Below are positions 51,000-60,879 of a stretch of DNA of 64,000 nt, piece after piece. The translations under genes and the position numbers were made by a program. The notes below the pieces were generated by a model. It saw only the letters and a list, made by a program, of their open reading frames with translations. It did no database searches and had not been told where the DNA came from. The DNA is taken from the NCBI GenBank assembly GCA_022494885.1, contig JAGVSM010002758.1, forward strand, positions 232,713 to 296,712, in the 5' to 3' direction. The first letter of the stretch is position 1, and every line of letters begins with the position of its first letter. The DNA is from Micrasema longulum. Its lineage: Eukaryota; Arthropoda; Insecta; Trichoptera; Brachycentridae.

Positions 51000-51335
51000 T
51001 CCGTCATCTAATTGAATTATTTCACCTACATACTAGGCAACGCCTGAAAATATTTTTTTTTTTTAATTTCTATACTTCTTCATGGACCTGGTAATTTATC
51101 AACAACAGATGAATCTCACCCGCATAAATAAAGGTTTCAGCTCTTTAACTTCACAAACATCAACAGATGAAAGAATTGAAGGAATATAGATGTTCAACTA
51201 TAGGCAGAATGGTGAATGTTACACAGTGTGTAAAGTGGCCACTTAAACCAGCCATTGACAGGTCATAAGCCCTGTAGATGCCTGGACTTCTATATTACCT
51301 TCTCTTCAATGTTCTTCATCTCTGTTGTAATATGT
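51000..51335 (-). repeat. Dispersed repeat Z, full-length-like copy
   Basis: TACATACTAGGCAACGCCTG, CTTCTTCATGGACCTGG, CAGATGAATCTCACCCGCAT, AAGGTTTCAGCTCTTTAAC, AGATGAAAGAATTGAAGG, GTGTAAAGTGGCCACTTAAA, CCAGCCATTGACAGGTCATA, TGTTCTTCATCTCTGTTGTA. It is the best-preserved reverse copy and fixes the block order. Confidence 0.65.
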
Positions 51336-51436
51336 TATTGAAGATAATATAATTAATTAAACTACTAACAGCTTTTTTTTTAATTGTGAGATAAGACTTG
51401 CACATTTTAACTTTTTTTTTTAAAGTACATTATGTT

Positions 51437-51622
51437 ATGTATTTATTTATTTTATTTTTGCACTACAACGGGCCAGGAGGCCCAATTACAGTGGTGAATT
51501 ACATCATAGAACACCCAGGCTTCAGAAAAATTACATTTAATTTTTGTGTTCTCACCGGGAATCGAACCCGGAACCTTCCGTGTGCGAGTCAAGCGTCTTG
51601 ACCACTACACCACGGAGGCCGC
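51437..51622 (-). mobile_element. SINE-A, complete
   Basis: Minus strand: GGCCTCCGTGGTGTAGTGGT, CAAGACGCTTGACTCGCACA (A box region), GGTTCCGGGTTCGATTCCCG (B box), GTGAGAACACAAAAATTAAA, then GTAATTGGGCCTCCTGGCCC and GTTGTAGTGCAAAAATAAAA. This is the best SINE-A copy. Confidence 0.8.
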
Positions 51623-51624
51623 AT

Positions 51625-52115
51625 ATACATATTAAATGATAAGGAATGTGGAAACATGCTGAGTTTGGAAGGAGAGAGAAAGAGGAACCAAGGAAAGAAA
51701 AGGGGTAATATGATATAGTAATAATGTCCGCACTAGACACACGTTCATTTGACATTGAAGAAAAACCACTTATTTTTTAATTTATTCGCTTTTGATCAAC
51801 ACGAGTTGATCGATTTATTAATTAATTAAAATTATTAATTATTTATAAGATCTGAATACGCGCTAGGTAACACGACGAAGGCCATTTTTCAAGAAAAATA
51901 AAGTCATATTTATTACGAGCCCGGAGCGCAGTACCTACCGCTTTACTTCCCTATTATAATTATTATCATTTTTCTATTTAAATATTTTTGGGAGTGGCTA
52001 CATCGTGGAACGTGGAACCCGTTCTGTGATTCACCATCGCGTAAATCTATGCGACATCTACTGAACCAAGGTAAATCTGACATGATGCGATTCTACAAAA
52101 GCCAACACGGGATCT
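51625..52115. other. Stretch with no recognised feature
   Basis: Mixed to AT-rich; no shared repeat and no recognisable open frame. Confidence 0.4.
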
Positions 52116-52119
52116 TCCG

Positions 52120-52845
52120 CTGAGAAATAGAAAATGAAAAACTTAATGAAGTCACTGAAATTAAATATTTAGGTGTAATGTTGGATTCAAAACTTACATT
52201 AACTAAAACGCTAAGATGGTAATAAATAAGATTGCAAAAAAAATATCAATTTTAGGAAGGATCAGAAGATTTATTGATAAGGACTCCTGCAAAACTATTT
52301 ACAAAGCAATTATTGAACCACACGTTAACTACTGTAGTAGCATTTTATTTTTATCAAACAAAGAAAACATAGATAAACTAACTGTATTACAAAATGAAGC
52401 CTTTAGAATCATTTTGAAAAAAAACAGATATACGAGGGTAAAGTCGATGGTAAATGAAATGAAATTATTAACATATAAACAAAGAATATTTTACAATACA
52501 ATGATATTTGTTCATAAAATTATAAACTCTAAAAAAAAAACAGAATTTTGGAAAAAATTGATCGGAACCAGCATGAACACGATCACAATACTAGAGAAAA
52601 GAACAAAATTAGACTACCATTTAGGAAAAAGGCAAAGTCACAAAATTCAATTTTATTTAAAACAATTAAAAAGTATTACGAAATGGAAAAAAATATTTAT
52701 GAAGAAAAAAACATATCAACATTTAAAATAATGGTCAAGACATATGTGATAAACAATTTATAATTTAAATATATTTGCAATGTTATTATTAGAACACACA
52801 TAACAATATGTATGATATGTGTGCCCTACTTTAAGATTTAAATAA
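52120..52845 (+). mobile_element. LINE-K, ORF2 C-terminus and 3' UTR
   Basis: A 5'-truncated copy beginning near NEKLNEVTEIKYLGVMLDSK (52135-52195). A frame change then leads into the main open frame 52216-52731, followed by the UTR with AACACACATAACAATATG and GTGTGCCCTACTTTAAG. A second, shorter and almost identical copy is at 41728-42010. Confidence 0.75.
52216..52731 (+). pseudogene. LINE-K reverse transcriptase C-terminal region (171 codons)
   Basis: Reads KKISILGRIRRFIDKDSCKT, IYKAIIEPHVNYCSSILFLS, NIDKLTVLQNEAFRIILKKN, VNEMKLLTYKQRIFYNTMIF and VHKII, then a lysine-rich end (KKIFMKKKTYQHLK). YLGV.LD (just upstream), A...R...L.R.R......T...IY...I.P...YC......S......L..LQN...R.IL, M....W...QR......F are thumb-region features of jockey/CR1-group ORF2. 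No catalytic segment. The region between HKIIN and EFWKK seems shortened. Confidence 0.75.
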
Positions 52846-52904
52846 AAATAATATATTAAAATACAGATGAAGAACGTTATCGATCAATCTTCATAAACTC
52901 TCCA

Positions 52905-53030
52905 CTAACTGTTAATAATAATAATTGGCTGATTTATATAGCGCCATTTTTGTGAAAGATCACCTCAAGGGCGCTTTACAATTGTATACCTAAACTTACA
53001 TTCGAACTAAGCTAAACTGATATTTTATTT
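52905..53030 (-). mobile_element. CR1/L2-like LINE family 2, 3' end only
   Basis: TAATAATAATAATTGGCTGA, then TTATATAGCGCCATTTTTG, AGATCACCTCAAGGGCGC, TTTACAATTGTATACCTAAA match 20048-20122. 5'-truncated to about 120 bp. Confidence 0.65.
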
Positions 53031-53034
53031 AAAT

Positions 53035-53097
53035 TATTTATTGACAATTCTTGGTGGAATTCCATTGTAATGATGTAATCACTTATATTTACATATG
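53035..53097 (-). repeat. Fold-back family B flank
   Basis: TTATTGACAATTCTTGGTGG, AATTCCATTGTAATGATGTA and TCACTTATATTTACATATGA match the shared flank beside the 2432-2737 element. Confidence 0.55.
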
Positions 53098-53835
53098 AGT
53101 CTGATAGACAGTCTGAAGATTTCACAGAGAGACTTCAGAATACACGCAAAAGGTACATTTTTGGTCTTAGGAAATATGACCACATTTCTGATTATCGTAG
53201 GCTCGTAAAGGTCTGTCTATATTTTTATTGGATATTTTTATCTGTTATGTTATTCATATTGTTGATATGCTTTATCTGTTTAGTTTCTTATTGTTTACTT
53301 TTTGGCAGGAACACTTTACAAATTTACTATTATGCTCAATGTTTGTTTCTGTAAATTTATTAATAATTTTAAGTTGCCAGAATTTCATTCGTCCATGCAT
53401 TTTGTAGCTGCAAGACGATTAGTAATCTAGCTTCAATAGCTAAGTGTTATCAACCATCAAATATCCAAATTTAGTAAATGAGGTCTAGAATTCCAACCGT
53501 CCATGCGCTCAGTAGCTGCAAGACTTGTTCTAATCTAACTTCAACTTTTGTAAATTTGTTTTTTATTATTTTTTTTTAAATATCACTAAATCTCTAAACT
53601 TTATTGCCAAATAAAAAATAAAAAATGTAAATAGGGGCTAGATTTCTCATTGTCTATGCGCTCTGTAGCTGCAAGACGTGCTGTAATCTAGTTCCTGTAT
53701 ATCATAATTGGAGACGAGAAACAAGAATCCCAACCGTCCATGCGCTCTGTAGCTGCAAGACGTTGTGGGATATTTATGTATTGTACAGCGCCCTTGAGTT
53801 GATTTTCACAAAAAACGGCGCTATATAAACTGAGT
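53098..53835 (+). mobile_element. CR1/L2-like LINE family 3 with 45-bp repeats in its 3' UTR
   Basis: Starts with coding: SDRQSEDFTERLQNTRKRYI, FGLRKYDHISDYRRLVKV (an LQN...RFI.GLRK.DHIS..R pattern). The 3' UTR has four copies of a 45-base motif (core CCGTCCATGCGCTCTGTAGC, TGCAAGACG) at about 53391, 53499, 53652 and 53737, then the terminal hairpin AGCGCCC / GGGCGCT-type (53788-53826). The reverse copy at 14215-14850 has the same organisation. Confidence 0.7.
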
Positions 53836-53869
53836 CAAAATCTCTGGTAATCGCTGTTAAAATAAAATG

Positions 53870-54545
53870 GAATATAATTCATTAGTCAATTATACCTTGA
53901 TAAAGATGCTTCTGTGGCTGTGAAACCAGTCGGTAGAAAAAATATAAAATAAGTGATTTGGTAATGTATCCAAAATAAAACAAGTTTATTGGATTATAAT
54001 TCTACTTTATTTTTTATAAAATATACAGAGGGTATATTGTGACGCGTTTCGTCTTGTTAGGACATTTTCAAACAAACTAACTTAAATATTTACAAAGTTT
54101 CCTTACATACTAAAAATAATTGCTATTTTATGTTTGTGGATTTCTATACAAGCCAAAATAAGTAGAGTAATTAAAATTCAATTAGGGTGTACTGAGTATA
54201 TAAGAGGAATATTTTGGTTATATTGGGGAAAAACCTTCCATTATTTGTAAGGGTATGACTTTAAAATCAATATAATAATTATGTAAATATTGATTTCATT
54301 TATACAGGTTTATTTTGAAAATTATTGTTGAAACTCTACATTGGTGTTTGTAAATATTTAAGTTAGTTAACTTTGTAAATATTGAAGTTAGTTTGTTTGA
54401 AAATGTCCTAACAAGACGAAACGCGTCACAACATACCCTTTGTATATATTTATAAAAAATAAAGTAGAATTATAATCCAACAAACTTGTTTTATTTTGGA
54501 TACATTACCAAATAAATATGGAATTCTACCAATTGTCTGCATACA
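53870..54545. mobile_element. Fold-back element with hammerhead-like modules (F, with D at left)
   Basis: Arms: 53953-54105 (TTGGTAATGTATCCAAAATA, AAACAAGTTTATTGGATTAT, GACGCGTTTCGTCTTGTTAG) and the inverse at 54360-54520 (TGTCCTAACAAGACGAAACG, ATAATCCAACAAACTTG, GGATACATTACCAAATAA). The spacer is about 250 bp. The right end ATGGAATTCTACCAATTGTC resembles the flank of families B and C. Each arm has GAAAC-GC-GUC. A second module (D, 53894-53936) has UACC ... GAAAC-CA-GUC ... GGUA. Confidence 0.7.
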
Positions 54546-54554
54546 CAATAAAAA

Positions 54555-54835
54555 AATAAGTGGTTAAGTTGTTAAGTGGTTAACATAGTTGTATGTTTAT
54601 TTTATTAAGTATCTGTTGTAGATAGACTTGGGTAAAACATAGAACAACGGTCGAGCTACAGATTAGCGCTGCGCATCCATCTAACCCCGACCGATCTCTC
54701 TGGCGGCCCCTGCCCCCGGTATAAAGTATAATCACACCAATAAACAATGCGTTTCATAGAGGTGACTTTGTGAGGAAACAATAGACGATTAGTAATTGCT
54801 CGGCGCCACCGTCAAGGCGGTAATTGCGTTTTTTG
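54555..54835. other. Stretch with no recognised feature
   Basis: 54640-54725 is GC-rich (CCGACCGATCTCTCTGGCGG, CCCCTGCCCCCGG). No open frame or shared repeat was recognised. Confidence 0.35.
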
Positions 54836-54839
54836 TCTG

Positions 54840-54945
54840 ATGCCATAGGTAGGATCGAATACCGGCCACGAGACGTCATCAACCACGTCATTATGGCTTT
54901 GGCTGTCTAACCACCGCACCACTGTGCGGACTATACAAAATGGAC
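54840..54945 (-). mobile_element. tRNA-like SINE head or remnant
   Basis: Minus strand: GCACAGTGGTGCGGTGGTTA (A box-like), GTATTCGATCCTACCTATGG (B box-like). It was not seen elsewhere in the window. A decayed tRNA-derived sequence is likely; a tRNA gene is unlikely because no acceptor stem pairs. Confidence 0.35.
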
Positions 54946-55184
54946 TGGTATTATAATGTTATTCCTATAATGGGAGTTGTAAAAAGATAATCCTGAAAGT
55001 ATTGTGTCTTGTTAGCGCAGCAGTAGTCAAAATTTTCAATTTTTATTCCTCAAGTTTACCTTATCATATTACCCAATTGCCTTGTGTTTTATTTTGTTTA
55101 TTAACTCTTAGGGAGGAGTGGCGTTAAAAATGCTAAAATATGATATTTCGATGGAATATTTTTTTTTCAGTTTCATGCTGCAGA

Positions 55185-56105
55185 GCAGCGTTTATTTTAT
55201 AATTAAAAAATACAAATAAGAATTTGTTACCCACTAAGTCTAAAGACTTTTCGGTGGGACACATTTTTTTATGACAAGTTTATATTACATTTATTTTATT
55301 TATATTTTACAAATTTACTCATAAACAGGCACTATAAAGTATCTAGAAGATATTTCTTCAGTTCTTTTTTTTTTTCATTTGAAGATCTTTCATGTTAATG
55401 ATGGTTTGTGGGAGATCACTGAACAATCTTGGAACAACGCAATTTAATGTTCGCTCTCCGAAGTAATTTGTAATTCGGGGAACAGACAGGGAGCCCTTAG
55501 TTTTAATCTAGTGTTGTGAGTGTGGGAAACTCTTTTTTTATATTCCGGATCAACAAAGTGATCTACAATCAATTTGTAGTCACAAAGTTGTTTTACCGGC
55601 AGAACATTACAGAATTTAAAATACACACCTTCGCCCATATGTTTCGCCTCACGGATTATGCTATCCGGTACAATCCCCCTCAACAGTCTCACCTGAATCA
55701 TACATTTTACCCAGATGAGACTGGAAGGTGAGACCCCAGACACGCACTCCGTAAGATATAATGGATTCAATGAGCGAGGTATATATGTATCTTAACGTTT
55801 TGAAAGGTAGTATGCTTTTGATTTCGTAAATCACCTTAAGCCAGTACCTTAATCTGTCGCAGATTCCATCAATATGAACACCTCAGCTAAATTTAGAATC
55901 AATAATTAATCCTAAATATTTATGATTATTCACAACATCTATAATAGGACAATTACATTTATCTGATTCTATATTTAAATTTGAATGAAGGCAAACATTT
56001 ATATGAGCGTGTATTTCTATTTCAAATTCACATTTAGTAATATGTTTAAGTACTCCAAGCCAAATTTAAAAAATACATCGTCAAAATTTAAATTTTCTTC
56101 TAGGG
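55185..56105 (-). pseudogene. CR1-like LINE ORF2 C-terminal third with 3' UTR
   Basis: Minus strand from about 56050: ITKCEFEIEIHAHINVC, NNHKYLGLIIDSKFS, stop, GVHIDGICDRLRYWLKVIYE, SILPFKTLRYIYTSLIESII, SYGVRVWGLTF, then after frame changes FDYKLIVDHFVDPEYKKR-like text, HNTRLK, PRITNYFGERTLNCVVPRLF. YLG..ID....W..HI......R......L......P......Y..L..S...YG...WG and NTR......P......G.R.......P.L.N.LP are LINE thumb and C-terminal motifs. A stop near 55890 and frame changes near 55690 and 55500 inactivate it. The tail is not clearly defined. Confidence 0.7.
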
Positions 56106-56109
56106 TTCA

Positions 56110-56390
56110 ACATCTTTTGTTTTTTTATTTTTATCTTGTAAGCTGGTGAAAAAAATTCTCAAAGATCGTAAAATCACTGAAAACAGTCAACGTTGAAATA
56201 GGTATTTAACGTATTTGTAAATATGGTACGGCCCTATGGTATTTTTAGTTCATCGTAATGCTTAAATTTAGTTTTTCTTTATAATAAGTTTTGTTGGGTC
56301 ATTATATCGTATAAACTGTCGCAATTTTAAAGGTGTAAAAATCCTTTACAAATCTTCATACAAAAAGCCAGATTGCAAATGTCGATTCAT
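56110..56390. other. AT-rich stretch, nothing recognised
   Basis: No shared repeat or useful frame. Confidence 0.4.
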
Positions 56391-56394
56391 TCAC

Positions 56395-57115
56395 GTTTCA
56401 CTCGCCGAGGACGGCGGACGAAATTGGTAGAACGATAAGTTCATACTTTTACCAGCTGAGACAGATTAAATGCATACGAATAATTTTGCCAGTTGATGCC
56501 GCCCGTCAATTAATAAATGCGTTTCGATTATTGTAATGGTATCTACGCAGGTCTACCAATGAAAAAAATTACTCGCCTACAGTCTGTATTAAATGCTGCA
56601 GCGAGACTTATTTTCGGAATCTCTAAGTTCAGTCATATCACCCCACTACTTCGGGAATAACACTGCCCACGTTTTCCACAGAGGGTGGAATGCAAACTCT
56701 GTTTGCTTATGTATAAGTCACTGCACAACTCTGCTCCGAATATCTAAGGGAACTATGCATTTCAAATGAACTAGCTGACAGGCGTCTTACGCTTAGATCA
56801 TCTACGTCTACGTCGAGATGAAAAATTATTATACCTCTACGCAAACAGCGCACTAAATTCGGCAAACGCGCATTTGCGGTCACAGGCCCTATGGCATGGA
56901 ATGCTTTCCCAGCAGAGGTGGGGAAAGTCTTAAAATCCACTTGTTCTCTAAATTATTTGAATAAATTCGTAACATGTGATAACAAAGTAAATTGTTTTAC
57001 TAAAATTACAAATTCAAAAAGTTAAAATTAAATTGATTTATTTATCACCTTGTAAAGCACCCTTGAGGTATATTACGAATATGGCGCCATATAAGTTATC
57101 CATAAAAATACTTAT
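56395..57115 (+). mobile_element. CR1/L2-like LINE family 1, uninterrupted 3' end copy
   Basis: Coding remnants: GRTISSYFYQLRQIKCIR, LPVDAARQLINAF, then LQSVLNAAARLIFGISKFS-like text and RAFAVTGPMAWNA-like text in shifting frames. The 3' UTR is uninterrupted (AACATGTGATAACAAAGTAA ... TTATCACCTTGTAAAGC), then the hairpin (ACCCTTGAGG / GGCGCC near 57061-57092) and an ATAAAAATACTTATAATAATT tail. It gives the reference 3' UTR for the interrupted copies. Many frameshifts; not functional. Confidence 0.75.
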
Positions 57116-57119
57116 AATA

Positions 57120-57935
57120 ATTACATGACATGTTTTGAAATATGGGTATTTAAAAATAATACAAAAATACTAATGTGTAATATTATATTGTCGCCGTTCA
57201 GGCAAAAGTTACTCACCTTAAAAATCACCAATTTGAGAAATCGCAATCCGAAAATTTGGAGAAATAGAAAAAATCAGGTTTTTGTGTTTTGGAGTTGTAT
57301 ACAACACAATTCCTTCATATATTTTTTTTTAATCCATTGGTTTGGATATGAAAGATTTTTAATGTGGCCAGGTGGCTAAAATTCTATTCAGTGACTTTGG
57401 CTTGTTTATAATCTGGACAATGCAACCCAAAAGAGACACAGGACGGTAATATTGCAAATAATGATTAAAGTTTGCGGTTTAAATTATGTTTTATATAATG
57501 AAATAAGTTTTCACAGGTCTATTGTTTTATTATACAAAATAACTAAGCAAAATAAACTTTTTGGTTTTAGGAATAAAACTGTCATACTTAAAAATGCTAA
57601 AAATCTGCCGAAACTATCATTAATTTCTATCTGCCTTTAGTGAATTATGTTTGTCGAGATTTCATTAAACAATACTGTTTAATAATCCATTTTCTATAAT
57701 TTATAAAAACAATTAAATAATTTCAGTCTGTAATAGCAAACTATGACATAATTATTTAAACAAATAAGAGACGTACATACATTTACAACGTGATTTTATG
57801 TTTGTGTTAAATATTGCATTTAAGTTTTTTTTATTGCAAAAATAAATATATAACATGTTGTTTTGTTTATAACGATACGCTCGTTCGACTGTGTTAGTTT
57901 TGTAAGTAAATAAATAAATAAACTAGCAAGTAGCG
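57120..57935. other. AT-rich stretch, nothing recognised
   Basis: Two open frames (57125-57379, 57452-57640) are lysine- and asparagine-rich without identifiable domains. Confidence 0.4.
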
Positions 57936-57937
57936 AG

Positions 57938-58075
57938 AACCGGCGACAGCGGGCTGGCCCCGTGCCAGAGTCGGGCGGGCCAAAGGCTGAGGTCGGGGGC
58001 CCGTAGCCCTTCGCCCTGCCCCTGCAGCGCCGCGGGGCGAGGGCGCCAGCCCGTCCCGCCACGGAGACAGAGAAT
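57938..58075. other. GC-rich island
   Basis: About 140 bp of strongly GC-rich sequence (GCGGGCTGGCCCCGTGCCAG, GTCGGGCGGGCCAAAGGC, CAGCGCCGCGGGGCGAGGGC) directly after an AAATAAATAAATAAA run (57905-57920). The run suggests the edge of an inserted element. The 80-codon minus frame 57820-58062 reflects composition. Confidence 0.4.
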
Positions 58076-58599
58076 ACGACTGTCTGTTTAGATGTTTGTT
58101 TAGCTTAAAATCATCGGAGCCGCTGGCGCTGGGTGGGTGGAACGTGGAACGAATGGTGCACAGTGTTTCGTTTCATCCAAGCTAGACGCTAAAAATCGTA
58201 AAAGGTATCGAAAACTCGTGAGATGTACATCATGTATTTCATCCTGCCATGAGGAAAAAATAATTTTAAAAATGATTTTTTTTAAATAATTACGTGATAT
58301 TTCCCTGAAGCGGTGAATATTACATTCTCAAGAAATTGAAATCTACGTAGTATTAACATATCGTTGTTTCAGTTTGTTTTTTTCCAACAGACTAAAACAC
58401 AAATCTGCAGAAATAGAGGTTTAAATTTTTTAATTTTTTTTTATCAAATATGCGTAAATAATGACCACAACTTCGTCAAAAAAACACCTCAAACAATTAA
58501 AAAAAATACAAATAATTTGAATTTTATAAATAAAGGCTTTCTTATGACTCCTGTACACTTACTCAATTTCGTTAAAAATGGTCAGTTTGACCAAAACGA

Positions 58600-58985
58600 A
58601 CTAAAGCGACGATATATCAATAGGGATATAGTATGGAAGTCTAAACATTTACAGGGCTTGTAACCCGTCATCGGTTGATTTATGTGGCCACTTAACACAC
58701 TGTGTAACATTCACTATTCTGTCCATGTTTAAACATCCACCTTCCTTCAATTCTTCCGTCTGTTTTTTTTTTGTGATGCCAAGGAGCTGAAACCTTTATG
58801 GATGCGTGTGAAATTCATCTGAATGAATTATTTCACCTACTAGGCAACGCCTAAAAATAGTTTTTTCCATTTTTATACTTCTTCTTGGACCAGTTAGTTT
58901 AATCAACAATGTTTTGAGTGTGTCCAAATTTTTGTAGACAAGGACTGAATTCCACCCCTAAGCCCTAGGGTATTATTAAGATTAT
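58600..58985 (+). repeat. Dispersed repeat Z, plus-oriented copy
   Basis: AGTATGGAAGTCTAAACATT, ACAGGGCTTGTAACCCGTCA, CACTTAACACACTGTGTAAC, TGTTTAAACATCCACC, GGAGCTGAAACCTTTATGG, CACCTACTAGGCAACGCCTA, TTCTTCTTGGACCAG, then TTTTTGTAGACAAGGACTGA. Confidence 0.6.
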
Positions 58986-58994
58986 TACAATAGA

Positions 58995-59175
58995 GATAAA
59001 CGTAAAAGTATATAAATAAAATAAAATATCTTTGTTTTTAACCACTATTTTTTTTTTCATCGATCGGTTTCAAAGCTAAACAAGCTTCTTTCTCAAGGTA
59101 TGCTTAACTGAGTTACGAAACCGGTCAGTTGTTAAAAACAAATTGTTTGATTTATTTTATTATAATGAATAACCA
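58995..59175. mobile_element. Fold-back element E with GAAAC-CG-GUC motif
   Basis: Left AAATAAAATAAAATATCTTT...GTTTTTAAC and right GTTAAAAACAAATTGTTTGA...TTTATTTTATTA are imperfect inverses. CGATCGGTTTC (59063-59073) and GAAACCGGTC (59125-59134) sit at matching positions inside. The core on the left of the right-hand motif (CUUUCUCAAG) is far from CUGANGA, so this module is degenerate. Confidence 0.5.
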
Positions 59176-59179
59176 CATA

Positions 59180-60165
59180 GTTAGTGCTTCAGATATAAAA
59201 TTTATGTAAAAGAATGTGTTTAACGAGTAACGTATTATATTTTTTTAGTTCGTATTTATTTATAACATTTTTATACACTCCCACAATCTTATCTCGCTTC
59301 TATAAACTCTTCCATGTTAAAAAATCTCTTGCCTGGAAATCATGCACTTATTGTGTCTGAAAAATACAAATATCTTGCAACGAGTTGCGACCAAAAACTA
59401 GCCGCTCTATTTATACAAAAGTATCAAAACATTTAGAAAAAAACTCGAAAGTTTTTATTGTAGTCTTTTACTGACCGTAAAATTACCGAAAACATGTTTA
59501 TTTTATATAGAAATACGTAGCGTAATTTAAATTGATTAGTGGAAAAAAAAAGTTTGTACCTTCCGAAGAAAACCCCCCTTTTTCGGAACAAAAAACAAAC
59601 ACTTACAACAACCGTGGTCGTAGCGCGACAATGAGAGAATAAAATCAAATTGTTATCACTAGAAAATATTTATAGTTTCGGATGCACCCATTAGTCAACA
59701 CTTGTATGTCGTCCGAATTAAGCATGACTCTGTAACGCTAATTGTCTGGGAACACTTACACGGCGTTCAGGAATTCAAAAGTGAATTTCTAGCTTCCAGC
59801 TTTTATGAAACGAGACACTGTGTGGTGTTTCTCCCTCGCTGGCGCTGATCGGCGCCGTCTCCTCTAAGTCATTTATTTATTTCATTCCGTCATATTTATG
59901 ATTTTTGTGTATCCAATACGGTTGACGCGACTTAAGGGGGGATTTTCGAAGAAATATTATTCAGTCTTGAGAGATTGCTAGATATAAAAAAACTTCACGG
60001 GGTTGATTCAGTTCACTATGTTGAATCGTGAGGCTGAGAAGATAATTCATAACAGAATATAAAATATTCGTGACTGGTTACAAGTGTTGATAAATTGAGT
60101 GGGAAAAATGGCCATACTTGGCGATCCCTTCTCGACTAACGAGGAAGTTCAGCCCTACGGGAAAT
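59180..60165. other. Stretch with no recognised feature
   Basis: AT-rich, with 59720-59850 more balanced. No gene or shared repeat identified. Confidence 0.4.
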
Positions 60166-60184
60166 TAGATATATATATTTTTTA

Positions 60185-60365
60185 TTATATAAATAAAACG
60201 AGTGATACTTTAATCCAAAAATTTGGAATATCCAGTGACCGGTTTCATCGCTTTCGCGACATCTTCCTTCGCTTTCGGAAGATGTCGCGAAAGCGATGAA
60301 ACCGGTCACTGGATATTCCAAATTTGTGGATTAAAGTATCACTCGTGTTTTATTTATATAATAAA
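60185..60365. mobile_element. Fold-back element C, near-perfect palindrome with hammerhead-like arms
   Basis: ACGAGTGATACTTTAATCC, TTTGGAATATCCAGTGACC, GGTTTCATCGCTTTCGCGAC, ATCTTCC on the left is mirrored on the right around TTCGCTTTC (60269-60277). The outer ATTTTTTATTATATAAATAA pairs with TTATTTATATAATAAAT. Right flank: ACAATGAACTTCCATCAAGA. The right arm reads GGAAGA-UG, UCGC-GAAA-GCGA, U-GAAAC-CG-GUC, ACUGGAUAUUCC. Overlapping open frames on both strands are palindrome by-products. Confidence 0.75.
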
Positions 60366-60399
60366 TTACAATGAACTTCCATCAAGAATTTTCACTTAC

Positions 60400-60875
60400 A
60401 AACTTAAATGTTTTTATGTATTTTTTTTCTCATGCGCGATAAAAATAAGAGCATTAAATTGTACAGAGAAATTTCTTGAAAATGTGCGAAAAAAAGAATT
60501 AAAATTATTTTTTTGAAATCGAACTGTTTTGAACGACGTCACTTTAAAAAAAAAATAAATGGGAGTTCCATTATTTTTTACCTTGCTTATTAATATACAA
60601 GGTTTATATTTAAAAAATACGATTTTTCTGCTATTATATTACTTAATTTTAGCTAAACTGTTGGGATCAGGAAGGATATTGTAATGTGGGATATTATAAT
60701 TCTCAGCATTTGCTTATGTGGAGAGGAAACCACTTAAAACTCTTCAGGAGAAGCTGGCCAGTTGACAGTAGTCAACAGGCCTTCCGTTCCACTAGAATAG
60801 TGCTTGGCATTTTGTTCCCTACTTTGGTTTCTATGAAGAAAAAAAGACGTCACTAGTTCATATGAATCAATCAAT
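60400..60875. other. AT-rich stretch, nothing recognised
   Basis: No shared repeat identified in 60400-60875. The 98-codon minus frame 60734-61030 runs into the GGGCC repeat and is not a gene. Confidence 0.4.
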
Positions 60876-60879
60876 GATA

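Noticed and set aside
60099..60516. Near-identical protein frames MEYPVTGFIAFATSS on both strands
   Set aside because: Produced by a near-perfect palindrome, not by two genes.
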